Origin: Paramecium tetraurelia | Lineage: Eukaryota; Ciliophora; Oligohymenophorea; Peniculida; Parameciidae | Direction of reading: 5' to 3' | Assembly: GCF_000165425.1 (NCBI RefSeq) | Contig: NW_001799633.1 | Coordinates: 66,299-130,298 of the forward strand | DNA length: 64,000 nucleotides | Shown: positions 1 through 12,152 of the stretch, piece after piece | Layout: each line of letters opens with the position of its first letter | Numbering within the stretch: position 1 is the stretch's first letter | Notes under the pieces: model-generated | What the model was told of the DNA's origin: nothing | The model's database searches: none | The model's input: the letters and a program-made list of their open reading frames with translations, nothing else | Program-made: the position numbers and the translations under genes

Positions 1-1
1 A

Positions 2-1002
2 GAAAGCTTACCTGCAATGGAACCATCAAAAATTTCGCAAAAAAATATAGGGATTGTAGCGTCATATGCGGCAAATACTCACTAAGGCCTAGTGAGATAA
101 TATAACGAAGACAGAGTTTCAATTATATTAAATTTAATGAGGCCAAATTCTAACACTAATTAAGGATATTGGCCTTAGAGTTCATTTTTCGCAGTTTATG
201 ATGGTCATGGAGGACCATAATGTGCAGACTTTATGAGAGACAATTTACATCAATATGTAAAATAATGATATGAAGTAGATTATCAAAGAGGATTGTTTTC
301 CCAATAATCCCCGACTTGCAATAGAAAGAGGAGTCTCGAAGGCTGAGAAAACATACTTAGAAATGGCCGATCAGAAAGTGTTAGATAAATCAGGATGTTG
401 TGCAGTTTTTGCATTGTTTGTTGATAACAATTGTTATGTGGCAAACATAGGTGATTCAAGGGCAGTAATCTCCTAAGGGGGAAAAGGGAAATCAATAACA
501 GTTGATCACAAACCTTCTACTCATGAGGAATAATAAAGGATAAGTAAATTTGGAGGATAAATTTATTAAACATAACTTTAATAATTAAATGGAGAAATTT
601 AATTAGGACCACATAGAGTTTTACCTGGAAGATTAGCGGTTTCAAGAACATTTGGAGATGCTGAAGCAAAATTAACTAAATATGGAGGGATTCCTAATGT
701 CATTTCGGCAGAACCAGATATATTTTAGTTATAAATCACGGATTAAGATTTCTTGATTTTAGCATGTAATATTTTCATTTGATTAAGGTGATGGTATCTA
801 TGACAAAATGAGTAGTGAAGAAGTTATATAATGCGCTTGGAATGTGCAAACAACAAACATTCACATTTTTGGAGGAAAGGCTGTGGAAGCCATAATGAGA
901 TTGTCATTATAAAGGAAAACCTTCGACAATATAACTGCTGTATTTATTGGTTTTCCTTAACTCGAGAGAAAGTTAAAAAACAAATCATAATTTTAACAAT
1001 GA
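2..1002 (+). CDS. PP2C-type protein phosphatase, 5' end outside window
   Basis: Metal-dependent Ser/Thr protein phosphatase of the PPM/PP2C family. The frame opens at the window edge and shows the family motifs in order: GLVRQYNEDR near the start, FAVYDGHGG (metal-binding Asp and the DGHGG signature), NIGDSRAV, and ILACDGIYD followed by DNITAVFI at the end. Two introns restore the frame: about 257-278, which removes a TGA, and 766-787. The stop is TGA at 1000-1002, only 9 nt from the stop of the convergent channel gene. The N-terminus and start codon are missing, so targeting cannot be judged. Family call is secure; substrate unknown. Confidence 0.9.
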
Positions 1003-1011
1003 TACTGTATT

Positions 1012-2934
1012 TCAATCCATTATCTTGTGTTACATTTTTTCATCTTTATATTTATCTATATACTTTGGTTTGATCTCAGTCTTCAAACGAAATCGTTTTA
1101 CATTATTACACTTTTAGTGGCTCTAACGAATTAAGAACTTTAGGTTCTTTTTTATCAGAACTTAGCAATATCGATAAATTGTTCTTAAGCGATACTCTTA
1201 TAAAACTTCATTGATATTCCATTCAGGGTCAAAATGAATATAATTTTTGATTTGATCAATATCAACATTCTAATTCATAGGTTACTGAATCTCTTCTTTT
1301 TAAAAGACTATTTTTTAAGATTTAATTTTTCTTGCTTACATCATTTAGTAATATTCAATTAAAAATTGATTATATATAGTTCTTTACTTCTAATTCCGAG
1401 TTCTTAAGAATTTCGTTTTGGGTCTCCGTAATCTTTATGATATATAATGGAATTATTGACAATACTTAATTACATGGCCTTTTCGTTTGCAACCAAAACA
1501 TTTGATATCTAAATCTAGATAATCATTATTTTCTAGTCTTTGTTTTATCATATGAAATTTTTAGAATTGCTCGTAATTCAACTATTGCAAGAATTGTTAC
1601 CTAGACAACTTGACTAAATTAGTAGTTTCAGTAGTTACGAGTTCAGCAGTTCGTTCAATATTAGAAAAGAAATTAACTATTCCAAAACATTATTCTACGT
1701 ATCCAAGATGTATGTTATTGGCCATGACTGCTACTTTACCTTGAATAATGTAATAAATATGATGCTGGTCATCAATTTTAGTTTCTGGCGGAAGTACTTA
1801 AATATATTGAATAGAAGATACTATATTCATTTAATTTGATGGCTCTAGTCATTGTGACAGGGAGTGTTTTGAAGAATCTGAGGTTCATTTGAGTGATGAC
1901 TTAGTTTCTTAATTCTTCAGATAGGTCGCAAATGATTAATGAGGATCTTACTTCATAATCATTTTCTACTACCCATTCCAAATAATTTTGAATTTTAAGT
2001 CTTAAATGACTCGCGCAACCATGGGCTTTCGTGTATTTATTGATGATTTATTGTTTCATGATCAATTCTGATAATTATGGATCTTGATATTGAAAAATGG
2101 ATATCATGCTATTTGCTGCATATCCAAAAACACCTGAAGCCAAAATCATTGCGAAAATAGCATAAATTTATTCTTCGGCAGTCTATGGATGAACATCTCC
2201 GTAGCCTACAGTGATCATAGTGGTAATTCTACATAATCTATTTTGACATTTACGTGAAATAGAAGGATGTTAAGTAATCATAGTCGTCTTGATTTGTCAA
2301 ATTAAATATACAAGCACTCCAATGAGCCAACACTACAATTATAAAAGTTAGTTTGATGAATTCCATAAAGGACGAGAAGTCATTTCCTAGAAATGTCTCC
2401 AATCTTCTGATCAAGAGCTTCAATTTAAAGGCTTTAATCATTTTGATTACTTTAAGAAACTTAAAGAATCTCAACATTCTAATCACTTACACGTTGCCTC
2501 CCTAACATAATGCTTATATTTACTTCAACAAAATAATCGTAAGGCAATGAACTAATTAGATCCAACCAAAACCAGAATTTCAGGTAATTGCAAATGATGC
2601 TTGATCTTTTTAATATCAATTTACCATCAATATAGATAGCACAATTGAATTGAATAAGAATATCCGCTAGGAAGAAATCATCCATTATTTCCATGAATAA
2701 GGACGTTCTCTCATCAACTATCTCGAAGGATAAAATTAGAGGTATGATCATCATTTGAATTACTATAAACAACATCGAAATAATGTCCCAAACTAATCTA
2801 AACGGATGGTTGGGTTGCCATGGTGAAGGAATGAGAGTTGCTTTAACTTTTTATTTAGTTGCCATTTCATTTTTTCTAAGAAAAGTATGAAAATCATGAA
2901 TGTAATCTTCCCTTAATTAATTTTCGATATTCAT
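1012..2934 (-). CDS. CNG/Eag-type K+ channel with C-terminal CCHC knuckle
   Basis: A 616-residue six-helix cation channel. TM1 lies near residues 50-70, a Lys/Arg-rich S4-like stretch near 140-170, and the pore carries TVGYGD at about 226-231, the K+-selective filter. After S6 comes a linker and a cyclic-nucleotide-binding domain (about 340-430). There the usual FGE reads FGI, but ERTAE keeps the phosphate-side Arg, so ligand binding is uncertain. Residues about 455-468 form CFGC-KRKG-H-VIKY-C, a perfect C-x2-C-x4-H-x4-C knuckle. Three introns (22, 25, 25 nt) join the exons. The first ATG after an in-frame TGA was taken as start, 31 nt from the upstream apyrase stop. Probably a ciliary or surface channel. 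Confidence 0.88.
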
Positions 2935-2965
2935 TTAAAATATAATAGTTTCAAAAACACTATCA

Positions 2966-4344
2966 TCAATAAAATACCATTAAGCAAAAGAATGCTATCA
3001 AATGTAAAATAGAGCCTTGACAAACAGAACTATCTAAATCGCAGTCGATCTAAGCCAATTGATATTGCACAGCAGCCATAGCCCAGGTTGGCGTTTGAGA
3101 GTTAATTGCTAATGGAGCATTGATATCCCTAAAGTTAATTCTGCAAATTTACATAGTGTCTGGAATATTGTAACCGACGGACAATAGTTAATGAACGTAG
3201 AGTGATAAGAAAAAGTTAGTACCTACATATTGGTTTGCAGAATAAGTCGAATTGGCTTACACTTGGGACCAGCTCATCTAGCAGAATGCTTAGGCTTAAC
3301 TTAATAATTGTGGTAACTATGTTAAGTCTACTTAAGAATTACCTTGAATGTACTAAGTTGAAGAAAGTTAGCAATCGTAGCTACTCCACTTACTGCATAA
3401 ATGGAATAGGAAGTAGGTAATGAAGGTTAATCAATACTATTGATTCCACACAACTCATCGCCTACTGTTCTACATTGGCTATTGATGAAAGATTGAATCA
3501 AAGCTTAACATTGCTCCACACTCCCACTTCCTGATAAGGAGTACTAGACTTTTTAATAGGTCCAAGTTCCAGTATATCCTTAATGATAACATGGACTAAT
3601 GACTTAAGTTCCACTTATGCTTTTTGCAAGAACAGCATCTCTAGCTTAATCATTGCCGTAACCAAGATAAGAAATGGCATATAAATTAATGTCTTCATCA
3701 GGCAATGTCAATGTAACAATGTCCGATTCATATTACATGTAATCCACTTTAAATGCAATCTGGGTTGATGCTCCTCCCAAGTCTATGGTGATTAAACTTC
3801 CATCAGTTTTACCCAAAAGATACTCAACTCCCAACCAAAGATATGTGGCCTATACATCAAAATTGCAATTACCTCATCTTGACCTGATATCACTCTAGCC
3901 CAACTGTCAGTCACGAACAAATAACCACTCTTACTCAACTGCTTCCTGATCTCATCTATAAGTGTATTTTATTTATTGATATCCAATAACCTCATTCCAG
4001 CAGTTGCTCCCATAAATATTGGGGTATATTGTTTTTGAGCAACAGGCACCTTAGAATTAATGAAATCAAATATGGGGGCTAGATAAGTTGAGATCTCATC
4101 TGGATATTTTGTGGATATCCCTGGACTTGTCTTCAGTTATTGGGACTAACAAATTCTCTAATTCAATTACTTCTTAATAGATGTCGGTTAGGGGATATAC
4201 TTTACCAGTTCTGCATGGCCAAGAATATATTGTTGTCTTTGTGCTTGAAGATCCGCAATCCAAAATTACACCGTAACAAGTCTCGTCTGCTTAAAGAAAT
4301 CTTTAAGCTAAACAAAGTGAAGGTAATAGTAAATATAAAAACAT
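2966..4344 (-). CDS. Ecto-apyrase, GDA1/CD39 family
   Basis: Nucleoside tri/diphosphate hydrolase of 434 residues. It begins with a short hydrophobic signal sequence (MFLYLLLPSLCLAQ). Apyrase conserved regions follow in order: ILDCGSSSTK, MGATAGMRLL, SWARVISGQDEATY-LW, LGGASTQIAF and TPTWAMAAVQYQL. The C-terminus ends in a hydrophobic run (ILHLIAFFCLMVFY) directly before TGA, which resembles a GPI-anchor signal, so a surface-anchored enzyme is likely. Introns of 25, 23 and 26 nt restore the frame. Role inferred from the family: breakdown of extracellular or endomembrane-lumen nucleotides. Same strand as the channel gene downstream, 31 nt apart. Confidence 0.9.
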
Positions 4345-4861
4345 CGTTTATTTATTTAAATATTAACATTCTCATAATCAATCACTCCTTTACATACCCT
4401 TCAAATAATATTAATTTAATGAAATGATATGACATTCATGATTTATTTTTTTTAAATAATCCCAAATAATCTTATTTCCCATTTCAAACATAATACCAAC
4501 AATATGCGTTACCTTTATCCAAAAAAGTACCTGTTTTTTGAATTAGAACACTTAAATTAAATATTCCTAATGGTGTATTCACACAATTTAAGATCATAAA
4601 TAATTCAAAAATATGAATTACAAAAGAGAATTCTTATTCTCAGAGGGTTATTTATTATCTTTGATATTAGTCTTAAAGATGTTAAATAAGAAATACTATA
4701 TAATTTGACATTCTTATTCAGCCTGTTCCAATTCTATTGCAATTGAAAGGAGTAAATGAATAAAATTAATCAGTTATTACACACTTATACTAACCTCAAA
4801 ATGAATTTAATAATATTTAAGTTTATTAATTTATTTATACAAGACTTATTTTGTCATTATA
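4345..4861. other. Intergenic, between divergent start codons
   Basis: This 517-nt AT-rich stretch separates the apyrase start (minus) from a coiled-coil gene (plus) and presumably holds both promoters. No reading frame longer than chance under the ciliate code and no RNA gene was recognised. Confidence 0.5.
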
Positions 4862-5454
4862 ATGTACTAATTTAGATCTTCCATTTATTATGAACCAAGT
4901 GATAGCGGAAGTGTTAAGTCAGTTTAAGTGGGAAATGCCAAATAAGATTAAGTTAGATATCTCACAGATTAATTACAAGCAGTGATTATGTTTAACGAAA
5001 AGCTAGAAAAAGAGATCAATTCCTTAAAATAATAAAACCAACAGTTAAAATAGACGGTGGCAGATAAAGATAAATAAATTTAAGAATTTCAAGATTCCCA
5101 ATCAAAAACAATTAGTAAATTGCAGTAATTTAATCATATAATATTTCAAGTGTTCTTTTATCAGAAAACAAAAAATTGCAAGAAATAGTGATTTCTACTA
5201 ATAAAAACTTGAAAAATTCCACTGTCAAAGCTCAACAACTCTAATAAGAAAATAATGTGTTAAAATAAACAATGCAATAATAGGAGGAATATCATGTAGA
5301 AGAAATGAAAAAAAGAGCTAATGAACTTGAAGAGCATTACTAATTGATGTAAAATATCGTTTCTGATTTAACATAACAAGTTTCATAATTATGTGAGGAA
5401 AAATAAAGACTATAAAACGAATTAGAAGAAAAAAATAAATTATAACAAAAATGA
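4862..5454 (+). CDS. Coiled-coil protein, uncharacterised
   Basis: A 188-residue, Gln/Glu/Lys-rich protein whose heptad-like pattern runs from about residue 30 to the end (for example QLQAVIMFNEKLEKEINSLK and later KKRANELEEHYQLMQ). One 26-nt intron at 5125-5150 is needed to keep the frame. No membrane segment or enzymatic motif is visible. The reading ends at TGA 5452-5454, but the same frame then stays open for about 100 more codons. Function unknown; a structural or scaffold role is only an inference from the coiled coil. It converges with another coiled-coil gene. Confidence 0.7.
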
Positions 5455-5762
5455 AATGTTTATTATTTTGATAAATTGATTAAAAATTAATAATGTTTTG
5501 ATTTTCAAAAAGGGCAACATGAATTATGTAGAACTCATAAATATCAATCTATGTTCTGTAAATCAGAAAATATAAAAGATATCCAAAATATAAAGGGAAT
5601 GCCTAATGATAATTACCTTTTAAATTCCTTTTGTCTTACGAATTCAGATAAGACTAATTAATTTAATGATTAAAAATAAATGATTACTGATTATTAAACT
5701 AAAATGATTTTGAATTAAATAAAAATATAAGCAAACTGCTTCAAAATTATCATAAATCTTAT
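5455..5762 (+). other. Post-stop in-frame open stretch between convergent genes
   Basis: After the TGA at 5452 the same frame remains open past 5762. It contains a Cys/His cluster reading roughly CFDFQKGQHELCRTHKYQS followed by MFC, vaguely like a B-box. There is no new ATG near the start. With one stop codon in this code, open runs of this length are common, so it may be 3' UTR. Confidence 0.25.
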
Positions 5763-7241
5763 TCATTGTAAATAGTAATCCAATTTTCGATCAAGTTCTC
5801 TAATATTGCTTAAATTTGTTAAATTTAATATTCTTTTAATTTTATCAATTATTCTTTAATAAACCTCTTAATCAACTATAAGACAAGCTCCCTTATGATT
5901 CAATTCTCCTTTAGTACATCTAAAATATTTGCATAATGTAAAGACTATGTCCTTTTATAATTAAGAAAATCTTACTTCATTTAATTGTGCTTATTTCTTA
6001 TGCTCAAGATATGATTATAAAATCTATTTGATGAATTTCCAAACTTCCTTCAAACTTGGGTCTGATTAGCAAAAATAATCTTGAGGCGCACATTATATAA
6101 CTAAATCTTTTAAACATCTAATAAACTTTTCGTTTTCTTTAAATTATTATTTTAGTGTTTTCACTCCTTCTATAACTTCTTGGTTTAGTAGACTAAAACT
6201 AGAATTAATATTCTTGCTCTCTATAGTTAAATTAAGTTCATCTGCTAATTGCTTAAAAGTCTTTTCAAATTGTGTTAAGTCACATTTCTCAATCACAGAA
6301 ATTTGATTATTGATAGAGAGATTATTAAATTCAAGATTTTATTTGAGATCATGAAGTTATTGTCTGAATTAATCCACTTTGGCTAACAAGGCTTTGTTTT
6401 CCCTTTCTAGTTATGAACACATACACTCTTTTTTAGATTGTAAGTTTGAAGGAGTAGCTAGGTTAAATTAATTAAAAATGTACAATTTATAATGCACTTT
6501 TCTTATCTGAAATCAAGAACTTTTTTAATATCCTTTTGATTTTTTTTGAATAGCAATAACTCTTTATTCTTTTATTAAATTTCTTATCTGGATTCCACCA
6601 ATTATTATTCGTATATTTCAATTTATCTGATTTATTATTAAATAACTTTATTCTTCTCATTTCTTAGTTAATCAATCTATTAAGTCATGTTTTTTAAGGT
6701 GTTAGTCAATTGTTTTTATAATTCATCAATTAAACTGTCTTTGGCTTCAATTTTTTAATACAATTCACTGTAAGTTTTACATGGAGACATCTGTGATTGC
6801 ATTGATAATTCAGTCACTTTTGAGAGATCTACGCATTCTTATAAATCATTAATGAAACTACTGATATAAATGATAAATATGAGAGTACTTCTATGATTTT
6901 CTTGTAACAACAGTGTCACAACTTTCAAATCTGAATTTAGGAGATAAAAATCCAGGATCATTTTCTTTTTGGGATATGCTATGCTATCGTTTAGTTTTCA
7001 ATGGTTATAGTTATGATTAATCGATGTTGATTCCGAATGTATTTTATGCTTTAGTAAAACAATCATGTTCATATGATTTAGATCGAATATGACCAGGAAT
7101 GGATTCTATTTTATTGCTTTATGATTAATAGTTTTGGAGAACATTAATTTCTGGTTATTTGGTGTGATATTAAAATTCTTTCTTTTTCTATGGAACATAA
7201 GTAGGTCTGGTGTCATAGTCTGTTTATGATTGGACTTTCAT
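5763..7241 (-). CDS. Coiled-coil protein, uncharacterised
   Basis: A 474-residue protein. The N-terminal ~170 residues are low-complexity and polar (MKVQSQTDYDTRPTYVPQKK and on). The middle is a long coiled coil (about 190-360), and the C-terminus contains a small Cys/His cluster, YFRCTKGELNHKGACLIV. Introns of 28 and 26 nt restore the frame. A third possible 24-nt intron (GTAAGATT...AAAG) is left as coding because it has no stop and keeps the frame. No family recognised. Cytoskeletal or ciliary structural protein is possible but unproven. Confidence 0.7.
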
Positions 7242-7309
7242 ATTTTTATTATTTCAAATTTATTTTACTAATTTGATCAACTGATTATATATAATTTTTT
7301 ATTTAATAC

Positions 7310-7913
7310 TCATTAATTTGCTAATCCTCCTACAAAGCAAGCAGCCGTAATTCTTGCTTAAGTGTTTATATTCAATTTGATGTCACTTAGATCCTTATCA
7401 ATATTTTCCACATAATCTATAATAAAATTAATAATCCCTTGAACATTGTATTTTTCTAAATGAGAATCCAAAATCAAGAAACTTATGTCATATCCCTTTA
7501 ATTTTAAGATAAAAGCTTACTGGAATTGGTTTCCTTCTTAAAATTTCAAAATAATCGGCTCTGACTGCCAAATATTTGGCAAATTTTTCACCTATCAATC
7601 TATCTACTTCATCTAGAGCCTTAATTGAGAAGCTGATCTATATATTCTATAATCTAGAAATACTCTTGTTGAATTAATTGAAGGCTCAATAACACATTTC
7701 TCCTTTTCACTTCTGCACAGATATATGGGTGACAGAACTAGTTGTCTGGTTTTTGATGAATAACTAAACATTATAGAAAGAAAATCATTACCCATTCAAT
7801 TCGATTTCTGGTTTGCTTTGCTTTTCAATGATTTCTGAGGGGAATGCTCTCAAGCATAATGTAGCTTCTAGTGTTTTTCTGATTGCATCTGAATAGACTT
7901 GAACTGCTGCCAT
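7310..7913 (-). CDS. ARPC4: Arp2/3 complex subunit 4 (p20)
   Basis: Subunit of the Arp2/3 actin-nucleating complex. The 174-residue product is close to the usual ~168 and follows the family along its length: N-terminal MAAVQVYSDAIRKTLEATLC, then SKPEIEL, EKEKCVIEPSINSTR, a middle KALDEVDRLIGEKFAKYLAV, RRKPIPGYDISFLI, and the C-terminal NINTQARITAACF helix. Three introns (28, 26, 25 nt) restore the frame. Acts in the cytosol on branched actin, in ciliates probably in phagocytosis. It lies 68 nt from the start of the coiled-coil gene on the same strand. Confidence 0.93.
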
Positions 7914-8109
7914 TATTGTGTTGTTTTTATTAAATTAATATATATATATATGAATATCAAGGATATTGATCAATTTAATAGGCAAAATAATCACTTAATT
8001 GATTGAATGCTTATTACACATTTCTAATTCAATTCATATTTAATTATATCTTTAAAGATGGGATACAGGTTAATTTAAAAATAATATAGTATAATAATAA
8101 TAATATATA

Positions 8110-9524
8110 ATGGGCTAATCGAAAATAGGCCCATCTCATCCAGATAGGTCTTTTTCATCAAATAAATTTTAGTATGATAGATAATTCACCTTTCATGAAC
8201 CAGATAATTATGAACTGTTAAATAAAGCCTTGATTTTTAGCAATGAAAATTTGATGATCCATGAATGTCTATACATTAATGGACATTTTCTTTCAAATTG
8301 TAAGTTTACTGTAAATTCATTTTACAATCTTAAAGAAATCAAAAACCTTCTTCAGAAAGAAAATAAAATATTGACCTTTTAACATGAATTCGAGAGAATT
8401 AGATAGGATTTTAGATTTAAGTCTAATATCATTACATAGAACACAACAATTTAAGAAGTGAACATTACTGAATTATATAAGCAAGCCAATTCGTTTTAAC
8501 ATTAAAATATCCCGATGATGGATAGTTTTGGAACCAATAATTCAATTAATCAAATAACAAATAGAGGAAGGCAGAATCAAAGATAAAAAAAAGCAAATGA
8601 ATCATCATCTGAAGATTTCACGGATTTAGATGATAAAAGCAAATCTCCCAGTCCTATCAACAATAAATCATAAGATAATATCAGGAAGAATAATGTAATA
8701 TTGAAGAAAAACTTTCCTTCTGACACTGATAGTGGATAGGAACAAAAAAAAATGAATAAAGAGTTTAGTCGAATAATTAAAGACAAGAAAACTTAGGCTC
8801 TAAATGAAGATGTTGTTTCAAATCCAAATTATTAATTTGATAATGATTAAGAAGAATAAGAATTAGTATTCTAAGTTAATTCAGATTTAATGAATTTGAA
8901 AAGTAGAATAGAATAGCAAATTAGTCCATCCTATAAAAATATACCTAAATCAGAAATATTTACAAACAACTATTAAAAACTTATAGAAAAACAAAATAAC
9001 CAATAAGTAATTCTATTTTACTATATTAGTAGTAGAAACAAAGCTATTAAAGTCGTGGAATGGAATATTAAGGCTAAGAAAAATAATAATTATAATAAGA
9101 CTTTGCGCCTTAAACTAAATAGATTAAATATTAACAATAATCTATTATTCTTTAATAAGATAAGTAATAAATATAATCCAACTTTGATTTTCAAGAGTAG
9201 AAAGAAAGACTTAAGCCTGATCAATTAAAAAATGTAACTATAAAAGTGAATCAAAATATGTAATCTCCAAAAAATAGTTTGGCATATAAACCAATTGTAT
9301 AAAAAGAATTTTAGGTTCACCTTGATAGTTCAAATGCTTCAAGTGTTTATAAACCTCCTTGGGATGTAAATTAAGTGAAAAAACAGTTTCCAAATGAAAG
9401 CAATTCTTCAGCTTGCTTTGACGATATATATTTGCAGAAAAGGAAATAATAACAACAACAACAACAATAGTTTACTCCAAATATTAAGATTGATGTAAAA
9501 TAATTTTAATAAAAGAGGAATTGA
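8110..9524 (+). CDS. Gln/Asn-rich protein, possibly N-myristoylated
   Basis: A 463-residue protein beginning MGQSKIGPS, which fits an N-myristoylation site (Gly2). An ordered N-terminal ~110 residues (EPDNYELLNKALIFSNENLM...) is followed by a long polar, Ser/Asn/Gln-rich region, including a run of eight to nine Gln near the end encoded by TAA, CAA and TAG mixed. One 23-nt intron at 9007-9029. A possible 36-nt in-frame intron near 8300 was left as coding. No known domain seen; function unknown. Confidence 0.65.
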
Positions 9525-10285
9525 TTTGTTTATACTTAATCGATTTATGTCACCAATTACACAATTTTAAATAAGCAGCAATATTGGAAATATCTAACAA
9601 TTGCATTTTTATTTTTCAATAATCTCTCAATTTTTTTCAGATTTAAGAGATAAATAATCATTTTTTAAATATTTATCAATTATTATATTTTTTGTTGTAT
9701 TTCTATCTTAGTTTAAAATGCCATATATATCTCAACAATTCAAATTAAATAATTTCATTATCATTCTGGTATATTAAAAATTAATTATAATTACTTATCA
9801 TTCAATTAAAAAATAGAATAAAATTCTTCTAATCAATTAAAAAATGGATTAAAATGCTTCAATTAAAGCATTTCTTTATCAAATATTCTTAAAATATTGA
9901 TATTAACATTTATATTGAAGATATATTAGACATGAACGGGGCAAATTAAAATCTCTTCTATTAAACTATCAATGTGATTATTTTCGACAACAATATTATG
10001 AAAAAAAGCAAAAATTGAAAGTAATTTCCAACAAAATTAAAAGCAATAGGATATCAGGACAAAAAATATCTTTTGATAAATACCTCTGAAAATTGCATTA
10101 TAGAGGTGTTGAATGATTATATCAATCAATATTTCCCAAAAAAAATAAGTATCCACTTACTATTGATAGAAAATTTGACTTAAATAGGAAAAGGAATAAG
10201 TATACTAAAATGCTCAGTATTAATCCCTTATTTCCATAGTTTTTAAACTAATTCTCGAGAGTAAAATTTCATAAATTTAGAAATT
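9525..10285. other. AT-rich gene-poor stretch
   Basis: No convincing gene. Short frames occur, for example from the ATG near 9844, but each stops within 20-60 codons and none has a family signature. It holds a ~30-nt tandem duplication at about 9800-9862. Confidence 0.5.
9800..9862. repeat. Imperfect tandem duplication, unit about 30 nt
   Basis: Two adjacent copies of a unit containing TCAATTAAAAAAT followed by AAAAT.CTTC differ at a few positions (for example TAGAATAAAATTC versus TGGATTAAAATGC). Non-coding as far as I can see. Confidence 0.55.
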
Positions 10286-10584
10286 ATGGGAATTTGCCAT
10301 TCGAGTAAAAAAATTCAAAGCGCGATGAATACTAATCCTATTTCGTAATATTCCTCAAATCCTTCAATTCTGTAAAAAATAACCAACCAAAAACAAAGTA
10401 ACTATAATCCTCATGTTAATTTAATGGTCCCTTCTGAACCACAAAATTACGATCCTAAAAGTAATTATATATATTTATTCAAGATCCTCATCGATAATTC
10501 AATGTACTTATAAACGGAGTCAGATTTGAAATTATCAACTCAATTGAGTCTTGTATTATATCAAACGATGGCATCGAAGAATGA
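10286..10584 (+). CDS. Small MGxC protein, copy 1 of a pair
   Basis: A 91-residue protein starting MGICHSSKK: Gly2 plus Cys4 is the pattern of dual myristoylation and palmitoylation, so a membrane-attached protein is inferred. The middle is polar; the end carries NPHRQFNVLINGVRFEIINS followed by IE. One 23-nt intron (10461-10483) sits just before the Asn of that block. The downstream gene at 11857 has the same plan, the same intron position and phase, and a matching C-terminal block. No family recognised. Confidence 0.7.
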
Positions 10585-11856
10585 TTATATATCTAATATT
10601 GTAGTAATTTTTGTGAATATATGACTAATAACATTTAATTCGAATGTATTACTACGATTTTCTAGAAGAACTATTGTAGAAATATTATACAAATATAAAG
10701 ATAAGAATATTGTTCATAATAAATTCTTCAGTAGAAATAATAAAAAATGGAAGAACCTAAGGATGTGTGAACACCTTTTCACGAAAATTTAGAAGGAGAC
10801 AAATTTTCAGAATTGTCAAGTTTAAATAGTTAAATTATATTCTCTTTTGTTTTTATTAATTTAAATTATTTGAATAAATCTATTCAGAGATCACCAATAC
10901 ATCTATTTATCTATAGAAATTTTCTAATCAAGCCTACACCCATATATTATTATAACATTAATATTGTCTAAAATATTACTATAGTACTTACCTAAGTCGA
11001 AAATTAAATATTTAAATTTTCTAGTTGATAAGAATAGGCCTATGCTTATGCTTATCTCTTCTCATAGTAATATAGATAAACTATGTGTATTTAGAAGAGT
11101 AATGGTTTTCTAACTCATTTATCTATAATTTTATGTTCTATTTTAAATCAATCTAATCTATTAAACTAATTTGTACGTCTCATCTCAATATACTTTTTAA
11201 GTTCATATGTTGCTAAGATGAATTAAAGTTTTTATTTCTCAATTTAAAAATCATCTTTTAACTTGCTATTCATTTCTATTTAGATTTTATTAGTGGCTGA
11301 TTAATAAATTTATTATTTGTATCTATTATTATTGTATTCAAATTTAATCTAACACAGTCAAAATACTTAAGGAAAGAAAGTATTTCTCAAATAAAAATCA
11401 ACAATTTGTATTATATGGAACTTCATTTAGGCTTTGAAGAATCAAAATAATCAATATTATTGGAACTTGTTCTATTAATACTAAATCCATAATTCTTGAT
11501 AATTTATTATGGGGGTTCATGGCTTGTTTACTATGATGCCTTCTTAACTTGTTAATATATTATGTAATATGAAAAATAATAATGACATCTTAAGCGCATA
11601 TAAAGAGAATTGTTGATTTCTTAGAAAGAGATTGTTTATTTTTAAACAATTGTAATATGGGTATTTAACTAAAAAAATTTGGCTTTAGACATATAATTGT
11701 TCATCATACCATTTTATACACGTTTTAAATGTGCAATTTAATTTCTTAATTATTTTGAAAAATTAGCTGGCATTACCCGAAAAATTGCATAAATGAATAA
11801 ATATTATCAATATTAGTATCCATAAAATTAATACATAAATAAATTAATTTTAAAAA
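10585..11856. other. AT-rich gene-poor stretch
   Basis: About 1.3 kb of very AT-rich sequence between the two MGxC genes. I see no gene, RNA or long repeat. The distance is far above the tens of bases usual elsewhere in the window. Confidence 0.5.
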
Positions 11857-12152
11857 ATGGGAGTTTGTGTTTCAAAGTAAAAGAAAAATAAATCCTGTAA
11901 TTATGCTACATCGTCTTAATCAAAAGTCTAAGATTTTATGATAACTTAAGATAAACAAACTATTCTATTATATCGCTCAACTAAATTTTAAGCACAACTA
12001 TAACCAAAAGAATATGATTATACAAGTTATTATTATATAAATCATTAGATTCACATCGATAATATAATGTAATTCTAAATGGAGCTGTTTTTGCAATAGT
12101 CAATTCTATAGAGAGATCATTTAATGATGAACCAATCAATAACGACAATTGA
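11857..12152 (+). CDS. Small MGxC protein, copy 2 of a pair
   Basis: A 90-residue protein starting MGVCVSKQK, again with Gly2 and Cys4. Its C-terminal block, NSHRQYNVILNGAVFAIVNS followed by IE, matches copy 1 at most positions, whereas the middle region has diverged. The single 23-nt intron (12026-12048, donor GTTATT) is at the same codon and phase as in copy 1. Conservation of the block and intron supports both being real genes from an old duplication. Function unknown; lipid-anchored adaptor is a guess. Confidence 0.7.
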
